Source: Spirochaetota bacterium (GTDB lineage: Bacteria; Spirochaetota; UBA4802; JAFGDQ01). Taken from it: a DNA stretch of 64,000 nt. Shown in pieces: positions 27,612 through 37,621 of the stretch. Position numbers and translations under genes: made by a program. The notes under the pieces were generated by a model, which did not search any database, was not told the DNA's origin, and saw nothing but the letters and a program-made list of their open reading frames with translations. The stretch covers positions 27,369 through 91,368 of the forward strand of contig JAFGSG010000071.1 in assembly GCA_016934735.1 (NCBI GenBank). Reading direction: 5' to 3'. The first letter of the stretch is position 1. The number at the start of each line of letters is the position of its first letter.

Positions 27612-28241
27612 TTAAGATTTGATATTATTCCCGGAAGAGGATGCGTTTATAAGGTTGCCAGTAAATGTAATGATATGATCATTGATAAGCAGTTCAAATG
27701 CAGATGCAGGATCAATTTCGATAGAGAAGAGTTCCTTCAGGGGTACAGACCTTATATCGCATAATATTGTTCGGTTCACTCCAGCATGCGCCACAATCAC
27801 AACATCCCCAGTGCTGTTAAGCGCGATTTTTTTGAAAGCAGGCAGCGCCCTTTTCTGCACGTCCGTAAAGCTCTCACCTCCTGGACGCCTGTAATGCGTT
27901 ATGTCTCTGCCGCGCTTTTCGAATTCATCCGGGAATCTGCTTCGGACTTCAGTAAAAGCAAGATTATCCCAGTCCCCCATGTGTATTTCGCGAAGGCGCT
28001 TCTCAGCCTTTACGGATATTTGGAATTTTTCAGCAATTATCGATGCAGTCTGCGAAGCGCGCAAAAGATCGCTGCTGTAAACAGCAGATATATCATATTT
28101 TGATAGCTCGTTTGCCAGATGCTCCGCCTGGAGGATTCCCTCAGGCGAGAGCGGAGGATCAGTCTGGCCGAGAAATCTTCTCTCATTATCCTGAGAAACC
28201 GGCTTTGCGTGTCTTGCTAAAAAAATCTTTCGTGTCCGCAT
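27612..28241 (-). CDS. Histidine phosphatase family protein (phosphoglycerate mutase/CobC-like)
   Basis: KIFLARHAKPVSQDNERRFLGQTDPPLSPEGILQAE...VYSSDLLRASQTASI...VVIVAHAGVNRTIL. Confidence 0.88.
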   Translation of the reverse strand: MRTRKIFLARHAKPVSQDNERRFLGQTDPPLSPEGILQAEHLANELSKYDISAVYSSDLLRASQTASIIAEKFQISVKAEKRLREIHMGDWDNLAFTEVRSRFPDEFEKRGRDITHYRRPGGESFTDVQKRALPAFKKIALNSTGDVVIVAHAGVNRTILCDIRSVPLKELFSIEIDPASAFELLINDHIITFTGNLINASSSGNNIKS

Positions 28242-28577
28242 TCTGTCTTATTATTAGAGTTATCTCAAAATTAAGTTTTATATTCGATAACTTGAAATAC
28301 ATTATAAAATTTTTAAGGAGTCCTTTTAAGCCTGAAGTAAAATCCTTCAAAAACATGAAAAATTTACTTTGAAGGCATTCCGCGTAAAATTGTATAAAGC
28401 ATTCCATTTTAAAGTCAGTTATTTATGTAAAATCGAATTTTTGGAATGAGTTCCAATAAATTTGCCTGATTATAAATAAAATAATATTTGACTATATTGA
28501 TTTGTAAATAAAATAATTATATCAAATTAATTAATATTGGAAATGTATTTTGATCAGTCCATATTCGGAGGCAGGTC

Positions 28578-29894
28578 ATGGATGCTGTTTTTCTGTCAAG
28601 GATACAATTCGGATTATCAGTCGGATTTCATTTTATTTTCCCCTCATTAACCCTCGGATTGACTTTAATAATATCAGTCTTTGAAACATTGAATTATAAA
28701 TCGGGCAGCGACAGGTATAGGGCGGTTTCTTCTTTTCTTATCAGGATATTCGCTCTCATATTCACACTCGGGGTTGCCACAGGCATTGTGCTTGAGTTTT
28801 CGTTCGGTACAAACTGGGCGGAATATTCCCGGCTGGTAGGCGATATATTCGGCGCGCCGCTTGCGGCAGAAGCAATATTCGCTTTTTTTCTTGAGTCAGT
28901 GTTTCTCGGCATTCTGCTTTTCGGCAGGAAAAAAGTCTCAGCGAAAGCCTATCTCGTTTCAGCATATCTTGTAACGTTCGGTTCGCATTTATCCGCTTTC
29001 TGGATACTTGCAGCAAATTCATGGATGCAGACCCCGGCAGGTTTTACACTTATAGAGGGCAGGGCAGTGCTCCAGAGTTTTTTCGAAGCAGTTTTTAATC
29101 ATTCGACCCTGATCCGCCTGGTGCATGTTGTACTGTCTTCTTGGATTGCAGGATCAGCCTTTGTAGCAGGCATAAGCGCATTTTATTTGATTAAAAATAA
29201 ATTTAATGAACATGCAAAGCCTATGCTTAAAATTGCCATAATTATTTTCATTTTTTCTTCAATTGCAATTCTTGTCTCGGGTCACACTCATTCTATTCAA
29301 GTCGCCAGGACACAGCCCGCCAAGATGGCATCCTTCGAAGCGCTCTGGAAAACGGAAAAGGGCGCACCTATGTCGCTGATCGGCATTCCATGTGAAGAAG
29401 AGCAGAAGACCTATCTGGAGATCAGCGTTCCCAGGCTGCTGAGCCTTCTGATCGACTTTAACCCGGATTCCGAGGTTATAGGCCTGGAAGCTTTTCCGGA
29501 GGACGAATGGCCTCCGATTATTCCGACATATTTATCCTATCATGTAATGATAGGGCTTGGTATGCTGTTTATTGTAATGGCGTTCATTTATGCATTTCTT
29601 CTCTTTGATAATAAATTGTATGATAATAAAAAATGGCTGCGGGTGTTAGTCTTTGCAATTCCGCTACCGCATATTGCAATACAGCTCGGCTGGATAGCAG
29701 CCGAGGTAGGCAGGCAGCCATGGGCTGTTTACGGAGTGCTCAGGACGTCGGACGCTGCTTCGCGGGTTGTGCCCGCCGGCCAGATACTGTTCACGCTTAT
29801 TATGTTCGGCATTATATATACATTGCTCTTTTGCATGTTTATCTATATACTCATCAAACTGATAAACAAAGGATTTGAATCCGTGGATTACTAG
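28578..29894 (+). CDS. cydA: Cytochrome bd ubiquinol oxidase subunit I
   Basis: LSRIQFGLSVGFHFIFPSLTLGL...GVATGIVLEFSFGTNW...WIAAEVGRQPWAVYGVLRTSDAAS. Confidence 0.95.
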   Translation: MDAVFLSRIQFGLSVGFHFIFPSLTLGLTLIISVFETLNYKSGSDRYRAVSSFLIRIFALIFTLGVATGIVLEFSFGTNWAEYSRLVGDIFGAPLAAEAIFAFFLESVFLGILLFGRKKVSAKAYLVSAYLVTFGSHLSAFWILAANSWMQTPAGFTLIEGRAVLQSFFEAVFNHSTLIRLVHVVLSSWIAGSAFVAGISAFYLIKNKFNEHAKPMLKIAIIIFIFSSIAILVSGHTHSIQVARTQPAKMASFEALWKTEKGAPMSLIGIPCEEEQKTYLEISVPRLLSLLIDFNPDSEVIGLEAFPEDEWPPIIPTYLSYHVMIGLGMLFIVMAFIYAFLLFDNKLYDNKKWLRVLVFAIPLPHIAIQLGWIAAEVGRQPWAVYGVLRTSDAASRVVPAGQILFTLIMFGIIYTLLFCMFIYILIKLINKGFESVDY

Positions 29895-30035
29895 GCTTTA
29901 TTTTAGAAATGTTATTTAATGTCAATACCTGATTATAAATTGGAATACCTTATAATTAAATTTAATTTCTCAAATTACCTTCTTCCTGAAGGCAAGGCAG
30001 TTATCAGCAGCATTAGAAATTAAAGAGGGGGGATT

Positions 30036-31040
30036 ATGGAATTTATCGATATTTTACGGAATATATGGTTTATCCTGATCGGCGTATTATTTATCGGATA
30101 TACAATACTTGACGGATTTGATCTGGGGGTGGGCATGCTTATGCCTTTTATCGCAAAGGATGACGCAGATAAAAAAAAGCTGATCAATTCAATATGGCCG
30201 GTATGGGACGGCAATGAAGTATGGCTGATCGCGGGCGCAGGCGCGTTATTCGCGGCCTTTCCTGCGGCCTATGCTGCGGTATTCAGCGGATTCTATTTGC
30301 TTTTTATGCTCACATTATTCGCGCTTATTTTCAGGGCTGTTTCAATGGAATTCTGGCATTATGATATTAAAAGAAAAAAATTATGGGCAGCCGCTTTTTC
30401 AATAGGTAGTTTTTTCCCGCCTTTGTTCTTCGGGCTGATAATCGGCAATGTTATGCTCGGGCTGCCGTTAAACGATAAGTTCCAGTTTACATCTGATCTT
30501 TCAGTAATATTCAGGCCTTTCCCTGTGCTTGCTGCTGTTCTTGTAATTGTATTTATGATAATACACGGCGCCTCCTATGTTGCGCTCAAAACAGAAGGGG
30601 CCCTTCATGATAAAGCGGAAAGTGCAGCATTGAAATTATGGCCTTTCGCTGTCTTTTTATTTATTATTGCTGTGATTTCTATCTTTTTCTTTTTCCCGGA
30701 AAGATCAGTTAATCCCTTAATGTGGATATTTTCATTATTAATATTCATCGTATTATTTACATTCAGATTATCAATGAAAAGAATGAAGATCTGGAAGTCC
30801 GGGTTTACTTTTATTTTGTCTTCTGTCGTCCTTGCGTGCCTGTGGATTTGTGCAGGAGTACTGCTCTATCCTAATCTCTTAAACAGCACCGGAGGCGGGA
30901 ACAGCCTGAGCATTTACAATGCATCTTCAAGCGAGCTGACTTTGCTGATCATGTTCGTATTTGCTCTTATCGGAATGCCGGTTGTAATCGCGTATACGAT
31001 TTTTGTTTACCGCATCTTTAAGGGCAAAGTAAAGGAATAA
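30036..31040 (+). CDS. cydB: Cytochrome bd ubiquinol oxidase subunit II
   Basis: GYTILDGFDLGVGMLMPF...SIWPVWDGNEVWLIAGAGALFAAFPAAYA. Confidence 0.95.
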   Translation: MEFIDILRNIWFILIGVLFIGYTILDGFDLGVGMLMPFIAKDDADKKKLINSIWPVWDGNEVWLIAGAGALFAAFPAAYAAVFSGFYLLFMLTLFALIFRAVSMEFWHYDIKRKKLWAAAFSIGSFFPPLFFGLIIGNVMLGLPLNDKFQFTSDLSVIFRPFPVLAAVLVIVFMIIHGASYVALKTEGALHDKAESAALKLWPFAVFLFIIAVISIFFFFPERSVNPLMWIFSLLIFIVLFTFRLSMKRMKIWKSGFTFILSSVVLACLWICAGVLLYPNLLNSTGGGNSLSIYNASSSELTLLIMFVFALIGMPVVIAYTIFVYRIFKGKVKE

Positions 31041-31042
31041 TT

Positions 31043-31484
31043 GTGTATAATGACTTAACAATTTATTATTTCAGCGGTACAGGCAATGCTTTAACTGCAA
31101 GCCGCTGGATCGCCGGTTATGCACGTAAAAAAAAGCTTAAAACGAATCTGGTTTCGATCGACAGATTTATAAAAATAACTGTTCCGCCCGCACAAGGCCA
31201 TCCAGGTTTCGCATGGCCTCGCCGTATTTATTGCTGTCATCAGTTCAATTCTTCCGGTTGCACTCGCATTGGAGCTGTTTAATTCTTTTATTCCTTCGCC
31301 TCTTATTAAGACAGCCGACTTTTTTATCAGATGGGGCATATCATTATCAATATTTTTTATCGTTTCGGGATTGGTATTCTGGCTGATTAGAATAAAGTGG
31401 CTGAATAATATTTTTTCATATACATCTCTTACTAAATACTGGAGACGTTACCTTGCCTCAGGTCTTAAACCTAAAGATTTTTAA
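31043..31484 (+). pseudogene. EFR1-like flavodoxin/ferredoxin protein, internally deleted and frameshifted
   Basis: First frame MYNDLTIYYFSGTGNALTASRWIAGYARKKKLK...ITVPP, then from about 31190 another frame PHKAIQVSHGLAVFIAVISS...TSLTKYWRRYLASGLKPKDF. The flavodoxin core and ferredoxin cysteines are missing. Confidence 0.7.
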
Positions 31485-31572
31485 ATGTGTATTCCCTCTT
31501 ATGGTGTGGAGTGCCATTATCAAACAAACTGGTTCAGGTTCACTCAGTATATCGGATAACAAATCATAAGCA

Positions 31573-31941
31573 TTAGCAAGCGATTGACTTTAATGATAAA
31601 ATAACTGTCCCGATACCGGAAATAATATTCAGATAAATTATAATATTTGATAGTGCTGAATTAAAATGATCGCTGCGCTTCACGAATACCTTATGAACTA
31701 AAAATGGGATTACTCCTGCGATTCCCATAATTATTCCAAGCCATAAACCCTGTGAAGATTGTTTTTCGATTTCTAATAAACCGTATAATATAAGCAATAT
31801 TATAGGTATATGCAGAATCAGAAAAATAGTTATCCTGCCCGGAATTCTGAGAATTTCCCACTCTCTTTCATATGCAGATTCGATCTCATGCAGCAGCAGT
31901 AATGTTGCATTGATGGCAAAAAGAATTGTCAGCATCTTCAT
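31573..31941 (-). CDS. Integral membrane protein, four-helix hypothetical
   Basis: MKMLTILFAINATLLLLHEIESAYEREWEIL...; hydrophobic profile. Start placed at MKM rather than at the ORF extreme (32034). Confidence 0.6.
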   Translation of the reverse strand: MKMLTILFAINATLLLLHEIESAYEREWEILRIPGRITIFLILHIPIILLILYGLLEIEKQSSQGLWLGIIMGIAGVIPFLVHKVFVKRSDHFNSALSNIIIYLNIISGIGTVILSLKSIAC

Positions 31942-31996
31942 TGCTTTACTCCTTAAACATAAAATATATAACACATTCGGGTGAAAATAAGTTCCC

Positions 31997-32710
31997 TTAG
32001 TGCCTGAGTCCTTTAAAATATTTGCGGTAATCATTTATATCAAAAGGCAAATACAACAGGAAGAAAATGATTATAGCTGCTATTTCCATTGCAAAGATAT
32101 TATACGGCCAGGAGCCCATGCAATCCAGTAATGTGGATCCGCCTGGTTTATGGCAGATATACAGATAATTTGATTTTAAAACATGATTTATCGGTGCGAC
32201 AATTATTGCGTAAATATTTGTTATTATAAGTGCTTTCCATACAGATTTTAAAGACGGCCTGAAGTCCTCAATGAAAATAAAATACATAACTGACAGAACT
32301 AGTGCATTGTGCGTTAAAAAGAATTTAAGAAACATGAAATGCGGGAAAGTGAATTCGAGATTCGGGGTGATTAAAGCGATCATCGCTCCGCCAAGGCTCC
32401 AGAAGTAAGCCAGTTCAATAAAAGATCTGTTTTTCATGATCAGTATAACAGCGCATATATACGCCGAAATACCGCAGAGATGAAGCGGCAATGATGTATT
32501 AAGAGACCATTTCCCGTGTAGGATTTTCCATAGATTCCCCGCAATTTCAAGAAGAATGATCAATATGCCAAGATTGATTCTGAAAATTCTGTTTATACGT
32601 TCATTGACTGCTCTTTTAAGAAAGAGAATTGTAATAATATTAATTATAAAGAGTATTATGAGAGCAGCAATATGTTCGCAGGAAAATAAATTAAATATTG
32701 AAGAGTTCAT
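31997..32710 (-). CDS. TIGR02206/YwaF-like integral membrane protein
   Basis: GNLWKILHGKWSLNTSLPLHLCGISAYICAVILI...SWPYNIFAMEIAAIIIFFLLYLPF. Confidence 0.75.
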   Translation of the reverse strand: MNSSIFNLFSCEHIAALIILFIINIITILFLKRAVNERINRIFRINLGILIILLEIAGNLWKILHGKWSLNTSLPLHLCGISAYICAVILIMKNRSFIELAYFWSLGGAMIALITPNLEFTFPHFMFLKFFLTHNALVLSVMYFIFIEDFRPSLKSVWKALIITNIYAIIVAPINHVLKSNYLYICHKPGGSTLLDCMGSWPYNIFAMEIAAIIIFFLLYLPFDINDYRKYFKGLRH

Positions 32711-32755
32711 AAATTATTTTCATGGTTCAAGATTCATTAAAAGCAGTTCCCGCTT

Positions 32756-33556
32756 TTATTTGAATCTCTTAAGGCTGTTTTTTTTAAAATGCCATTCCGG
32801 AGTGCGAAGTTCATTGTCTTCAATAATGTACCAAGGCGAAATATTTTCATAGTTTTTTAAAATATGAATTTCCTGGGATGGCATATAGCTTTGCGCAAGC
32901 AGCATAATTTTCCGTCCGGATAATATGTTTTCTGCCAGGTCTATCACGAGAACAGCATGTCCCGGAGTACCTCCCTGAATAAAGACGTCTCCTATTTCAA
33001 TATCTTTGATTTTTACCGGTACCATTTCCTTTGACAAAGAAAGAGTTCCCGCATATATATAAATGAATTCGAGATATTTATCAAAGGTATTTCTTGAATG
33101 ATCTGGATTTGAAGTTAAAACCCATTCTGCTTTATTACCTTTTATGCCCATCCTGTACCCTTTCGCGTATTTTAAAAAAGGAATCCGCATCCCGTTTGTT
33201 ATTGTAAAAGAAATATTATTATATTGTTTTTTTTGATAAAAGTACTCGGCTCTTAGTTTAATCACAGCATCCGCACACTGGATCAAATCTTTATTAAGAA
33301 TAGGGACATCAAGTACTGAGATGTGGACATTATTGGGCTTAATTCTTCCATTAAATAATTTTACTGGGGATCCAAATTTTTTAAGAGGTAAGTTCCGCAA
33401 AAATGACTGGTAAGAGTCTTCAGTATAGACTAAACGTTCGAATCCACTGGGAGGAATAAACCGTCCGGAAATAGTAGCTTTATCATTATTAATAGTCTGC
33501 GGATAAAGAAAAGAATTATATAAAAATATTATAATTAATGTGAATAATTTGTTCAG
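32756..33556 (-). CDS. DUF4846-like exported protein
   Basis: CADAVIKLRAEYFYQKKQYNNISFTITNG...DVFIQGGTPGHAVLVIDLAEN. The reading frame continues upstream of the ORF-track ATG through a signal-peptide-like LNKLFTLIIIFLYNSFLYPQ; a likely CTG start overlaps the upstream stop. Confidence 0.65.
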   Translation of the reverse strand: MNKLFTLIIIFLYNSFLYPQTINNDKATISGRFIPPSGFERLVYTEDSYQSFLRNLPLKKFGSPVKLFNGRIKPNNVHISVLDVPILNKDLIQCADAVIKLRAEYFYQKKQYNNISFTITNGMRIPFLKYAKGYRMGIKGNKAEWVLTSNPDHSRNTFDKYLEFIYIYAGTLSLSKEMVPVKIKDIEIGDVFIQGGTPGHAVLVIDLAENILSGRKIMLLAQSYMPSQEIHILKNYENISPWYIIEDNELRTPEWHFKKNSLKRFK

Positions 33557-33753
33557 CCTTTTCGTTTAATTGCTCCGCTTCTCATCATTTCATGTAATTC
33601 TGCGAGCAGCCTTTTTTCCTGCTGGTCGAGTATTCCGTCTTCGTCAGCAATTGCCATGATTTCGTCAAACTCGGCAGACGTTACTACATGGTCTGCTATC
33701 GCTTTTTTAATCAGTTCTGCGATTCTGTTCGCGGATTCGCTCGGTTTATGCAT
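33553..33753 (-). CDS. Small conserved-type helical protein (66 aa)
   Basis: MHKPSESANRIAELIKKAIADHVVTSAEFDEIMAIADEDGILDQQEKRLLAELHEMMRSGAIKRKG. Confidence 0.6.
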   Translation of the reverse strand: MHKPSESANRIAELIKKAIADHVVTSAEFDEIMAIADEDGILDQQEKRLLAELHEMMRSGAIKRKG

Positions 33754-34036
33754 ATTGGTATCCTGTTTTAGTATTTTTATAATAAATGCCGATCCAGCCA
33801 GATAAAGTTAAAAAATAATATTTATGATATTTTCAAACATGGTCTAAATTAATCAATAAATATTTTTATTAAATGTTAATGTATTTAAATGCGTTTTACA
33901 CATTCTTTAAATATACTTCAGCATAAGTTCAAATCTAAACAGCCGGGAAATGCCGAATGCGAATAATGATATAATGTCGCGCAGGAATATCGGATTGATT
34001 CAATGAATTGGATGCGGGAAAACTGAAGCGTCGAAA

Positions 34037-34996
34037 TTATAATTTTTGTCGTAAGCGCAGCAGTGATCTTCTCCTTTTCTTTTTATTTCCAATTTTACTC
34101 AATAATAAAAAAATAAGCCAGCCGAGTATGAACATTGATAAAATAAAAATACCATATGATATCTGCCACGGTATCCTTCTTGTCATTAAAGTGAATTCAG
34201 ACATACCGCCGATGCTCGCTATCAAATTTAAAGGCAGAAATATTATATTAATAATTGTAAGTTTTTTAATTAATAGGTTCATATTGTTATTTACAATAGA
34301 GCCTCTTGCGTCCATTAATCCCGCGAATATTTGAGAATAAATTTCTGTCTGTTTGCCTGCCTGCTCGTGTTCAATTATAATGTCATTTAAAAAATTTAAA
34401 TTTGTTGATAGTTTATTAATTTTTAAATATCCGTAAAATTTATTTAAAACAGTTTTATTACCGTTTAGGGCGTCGAGATAAAATACCAGAATTTCGCTTA
34501 AATTGAACATTTGCAGTAAATGTTCATTTTCCATCGATTTATTTATTTTATATTGAGTATCGCGATACATTACTTTTATTATTTTTAAATGCTCAATAAA
34601 ATGCTTTATTGAATTATTTAAAAATAATATAATAAGATCAAATAAGGATTTGATCTGGATAGAAATTTTTTCATTGAAATAATTGATGTTTTCCTGGGAT
34701 ATGATTATTAATTTGTTGTTAGTAATAAAAAATCCGACTGATGATATATTAAATGTTGAATCATCTCCCAGTTTAAATGAATTTGGTATTTTCCAGATTA
34801 GAGTTATTTTATCATTTTCGGTTTCCAGTCTGGCGACTTCATCAGGGTCCAATGCGGAGGTTAAATTATGAGTGTCTACGGAATAAACATTTATTATTTC
34901 GTTTTTGGTATCCTCGTTAATATTATAGTAATATAAAATATTACCTTCTTCCGATTTTATAATTGTGTTATTGATAATTTGATATTTTTCCAGCAT
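34037..34996 (-). CDS. CorA-like divalent cation transporter family protein
   Basis: Long acidic/helical N-terminus, then two C-terminal TM helices with IASIGGMSEFT between them, in the position of the CorA GMN loop; cytosolic tail of Lys/Arg. Confidence 0.7.
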   Translation of the reverse strand: MLEKYQIINNTIIKSEEGNILYYYNINEDTKNEIINVYSVDTHNLTSALDPDEVARLETENDKITLIWKIPNSFKLGDDSTFNISSVGFFITNNKLIIISQENINYFNEKISIQIKSLFDLIILFLNNSIKHFIEHLKIIKVMYRDTQYKINKSMENEHLLQMFNLSEILVFYLDALNGNKTVLNKFYGYLKINKLSTNLNFLNDIIIEHEQAGKQTEIYSQIFAGLMDARGSIVNNNMNLLIKKLTIINIIFLPLNLIASIGGMSEFTLMTRRIPWQISYGIFILSMFILGWLIFLLLSKIGNKKKRRRSLLRLRQKL

Positions 34997-35297
34997 TCTG
35001 ATTCACCTTGATCTGTCCTTTACTTATTCAATCGTAATAATATATTTATTGCAAGAACATTATAAACAAGTATTATATAAAACAGTTAAAGGCTATTTCG
35101 CTTCAACCTGATTTTTTTGCCTTTAGGCTGTCAGCTTCTGCTTTATTTCAAAATATGTGAAAACCTGATTGACTTTTTAAAAATATCTTCCGTTATTTCT
35201 AATAATCAGCTAATACTGACATGATATAGACGAAAGTAACAAATAATTGCTGATAATGGGGATTATAATATAAATTATTTGCCCAGAGAATAATAGC

Positions 35298-36356
35298 ATG
35301 ATAAGTAAAATAAAACTAATATATATTTTTGTTATAAGTATTTTTATTTTTACATTAGCTTTGCAGAAAGACGAAAAAAAGCTGATGGGGCAGGAAATAA
35401 TTAAACTTGGATTTTCACATGGTTTTCCTGCGGATCATACAATGCAGGTGCGTGTATTTGAACCCTGGGCAAAAGAAATCAGCAGGCTTAGTAAAGGTAG
35501 AGTAGAGATATTATTTTTCCCTGACGGCACACTTGGCAAAATGCCTGATCAATATAAACTGGCTGAAGATGGTGTTATTGATATTTCGTATGCTATACAG
35601 GATTACACCCCAGATCTTTTCCCACTCACAACCGTATTTGAACTGCCTTTTATGACCCCAAGTGCTGAGAAGGCATCCAGGACAATGTGGTTAACCTATG
35701 AAAAATTTGCTGAATTCCGGAATGAATACAACAAAGTAAAAGTACTTGCATTGTTTTGTCACCCAGGGAGGCATTTTTATTCGATCTCAAAACCCATTAA
35801 AGAAGTGAAGGATTTTAAGGGTATAATATTTACTACCACAAATTCTTTTGCGACCAATGTCGTCAGAATTTTTGGTGCAAATCCTGTTCCAATGACTGTG
35901 GCTGATACATATGCTGCTATGGAAAATGGAATTGTAGGCGGGACTGTTGTTTCTTGGGAAGAACTTAATACTTTTAAACTGGACCGCTTCATTAACTATG
36001 CTACAGAAGTATACTTTAATACAATGGCAATGATGGTTGTCATGAATAAAAAAAAATACAATTCTCTTCCTAAGGATATTCAGAAGCTTATTGATAATAC
36101 CACCGGTCTTGGAATGTCAGTGGATGCTGGAAAGTCATATGATGATGTTGAGATATCATTCAGGAATCTTGCCGAAAAAAAAGGCATTAAAAGATTCAAT
36201 TTTTCCGGTTCTGATATGGAAAAACTGGAATCATTTACATTGCCGTTAAGGCGACAATGGGTAAAAAATATGGAGAAAAAAGGTCTTCCTGGGCAGGCTA
36301 TCCTTCAGGAGGCAACAGTGCTGCATGAAATCTTTAAACTTAATAAAAAATGGTAA
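35298..36356 (+). CDS. TRAP transporter DctP-like substrate-binding protein
   Basis: KLGFSHGFPADHTMQVRVFEPWAKEISRLSKGRVEILFFPDGTLGK...ELPFMTPSAEKAS...MNKKKYNSLPKDIQKLID. Confidence 0.82.
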   Translation: MISKIKLIYIFVISIFIFTLALQKDEKKLMGQEIIKLGFSHGFPADHTMQVRVFEPWAKEISRLSKGRVEILFFPDGTLGKMPDQYKLAEDGVIDISYAIQDYTPDLFPLTTVFELPFMTPSAEKASRTMWLTYEKFAEFRNEYNKVKVLALFCHPGRHFYSISKPIKEVKDFKGIIFTTTNSFATNVVRIFGANPVPMTVADTYAAMENGIVGGTVVSWEELNTFKLDRFINYATEVYFNTMAMMVVMNKKKYNSLPKDIQKLIDNTTGLGMSVDAGKSYDDVEISFRNLAEKKGIKRFNFSGSDMEKLESFTLPLRRQWVKNMEKKGLPGQAILQEATVLHEIFKLNKKW

Positions 36357-36401
36357 AACAATTTTACTTGCTCCAGTCTTTAAAAATTGTTAGTCTCTTA
36401 T

Positions 36402-37340
36402 CTATTCAACCAGCATCCATTTCCCGTGAGTGTAGAATAATTCTGCAGTGAATGTGTAATATTCACCCGGGCTACCGTCATATCTGGTCATTTCAATTTT
36501 ATTATTGCCTTTCCATATGGGATTTACAGCTCCCCATCGAAGTTTTCTTTCAAAATTTTTCTTATAGTTTTTCCCTGCTTTTTCCCAGATCTCGATCCCG
36601 TTGGGCATATATCCTGAAATCATATCTACAGAAGAGCAAATAAACCATTTCTTATCAGGTGAAAATACAGGTGCTTCCCATACCTCAATCTGTTCGCAGT
36701 TATATTCATTAATTAATGAATAGCTTCCTCCCTCCCAGTATTGAATAAATATTAAGAACTGGCGTACGTGTTTATAATAATGTGCAAAAGTATAATATCT
36801 TGAATCGACTGCAGCTTTTTCGCGATGATCTGTGTCGGTGAGCGAAACTAATTTTTTATTTAAACATTTGATTGTCAAAGAATAATTATTGCGGGAGACT
36901 TTTTCATGCAGAAGTGGCAATTTTCTTTTTTCAATATATTGAGCACATTCATAGGAATTATGGATTCTTTTCGGACAATTCATTACTGAAGACAAATTCT
37001 CCGGCAGGTTTTCCTGCATAACAGCTTTTTCAATATATCCCCCGAAAGCGTAACCCGATTCATCGGATGAAATTTTTACTGAATACCAGTTGGAAGTAAT
37101 TCCGGATATTTTTTGTTTTATGCCGGAATCAGCAATGACATCTATGCGGCGGCCTTTAAGTATTCCACTGATCACTTCTCCGTTCAGTCCGGGTTTTGAA
37201 CGGATACGAAGAGCAGAGGCAGTAACCCGGCCGGTTAGAGGCAATTCATTATTATTTAAATATTTTTCTTTTGCCCGGACTTCGTTACATAAATAAATTG
37301 TGAGGATAATTGCCGGCAAAACCGCAGTATATTTTTTCAT
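36402..37340 (-). CDS. Secreted bacterial SH3-domain protein
   Basis: Signal peptide; TASALRIRSKPGLNGEVISGILKGRRIDVIADSG...WYSVKISSDESGYAFGGYIE. Confidence 0.72.
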   Translation of the reverse strand: MKKYTAVLPAIILTIYLCNEVRAKEKYLNNNELPLTGRVTASALRIRSKPGLNGEVISGILKGRRIDVIADSGIKQKISGITSNWYSVKISSDESGYAFGGYIEKAVMQENLPENLSSVMNCPKRIHNSYECAQYIEKRKLPLLHEKVSRNNYSLTIKCLNKKLVSLTDTDHREKAAVDSRYYTFAHYYKHVRQFLIFIQYWEGGSYSLINEYNCEQIEVWEAPVFSPDKKWFICSSVDMISGYMPNGIEIWEKAGKNYKKNFERKLRWGAVNPIWKGNNKIEMTRYDGSPGEYYTFTAELFYTHGKWMLVE

Positions 37341-37621
37341 ACATTATCTCCGGAAACCGGATAATTTTTCCGGGCTGTTTTTCGGATTTACCTGATAATT
37401 AAATAATAGATATTTTATTAAATGTCAATGATATTAAAAATATAAATTAAATTACTTGAAACTAAATAAACTATTGTAATATTTTGTCTGTTATATTCGG
37501 CGTGCTGTTTGAGTTTTCGCAGGCTTATCATGATGCGTCCTTGTCCGGGTTCATCTGTAAATTTTATTATTTTAAACCTGCCGTCATGATCAACAAAAGA
37601 GTATTTATCAGGAGTAATATA

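Noticed and set aside
37484-37621. N-terminal 46-aa extension of leuS in the ORF track
   Set aside because: Canonical LeuS starts at MQEREYNFKDIEKKWQ (37622). The upstream part is a non-ATG extension with no LeuS similarity.
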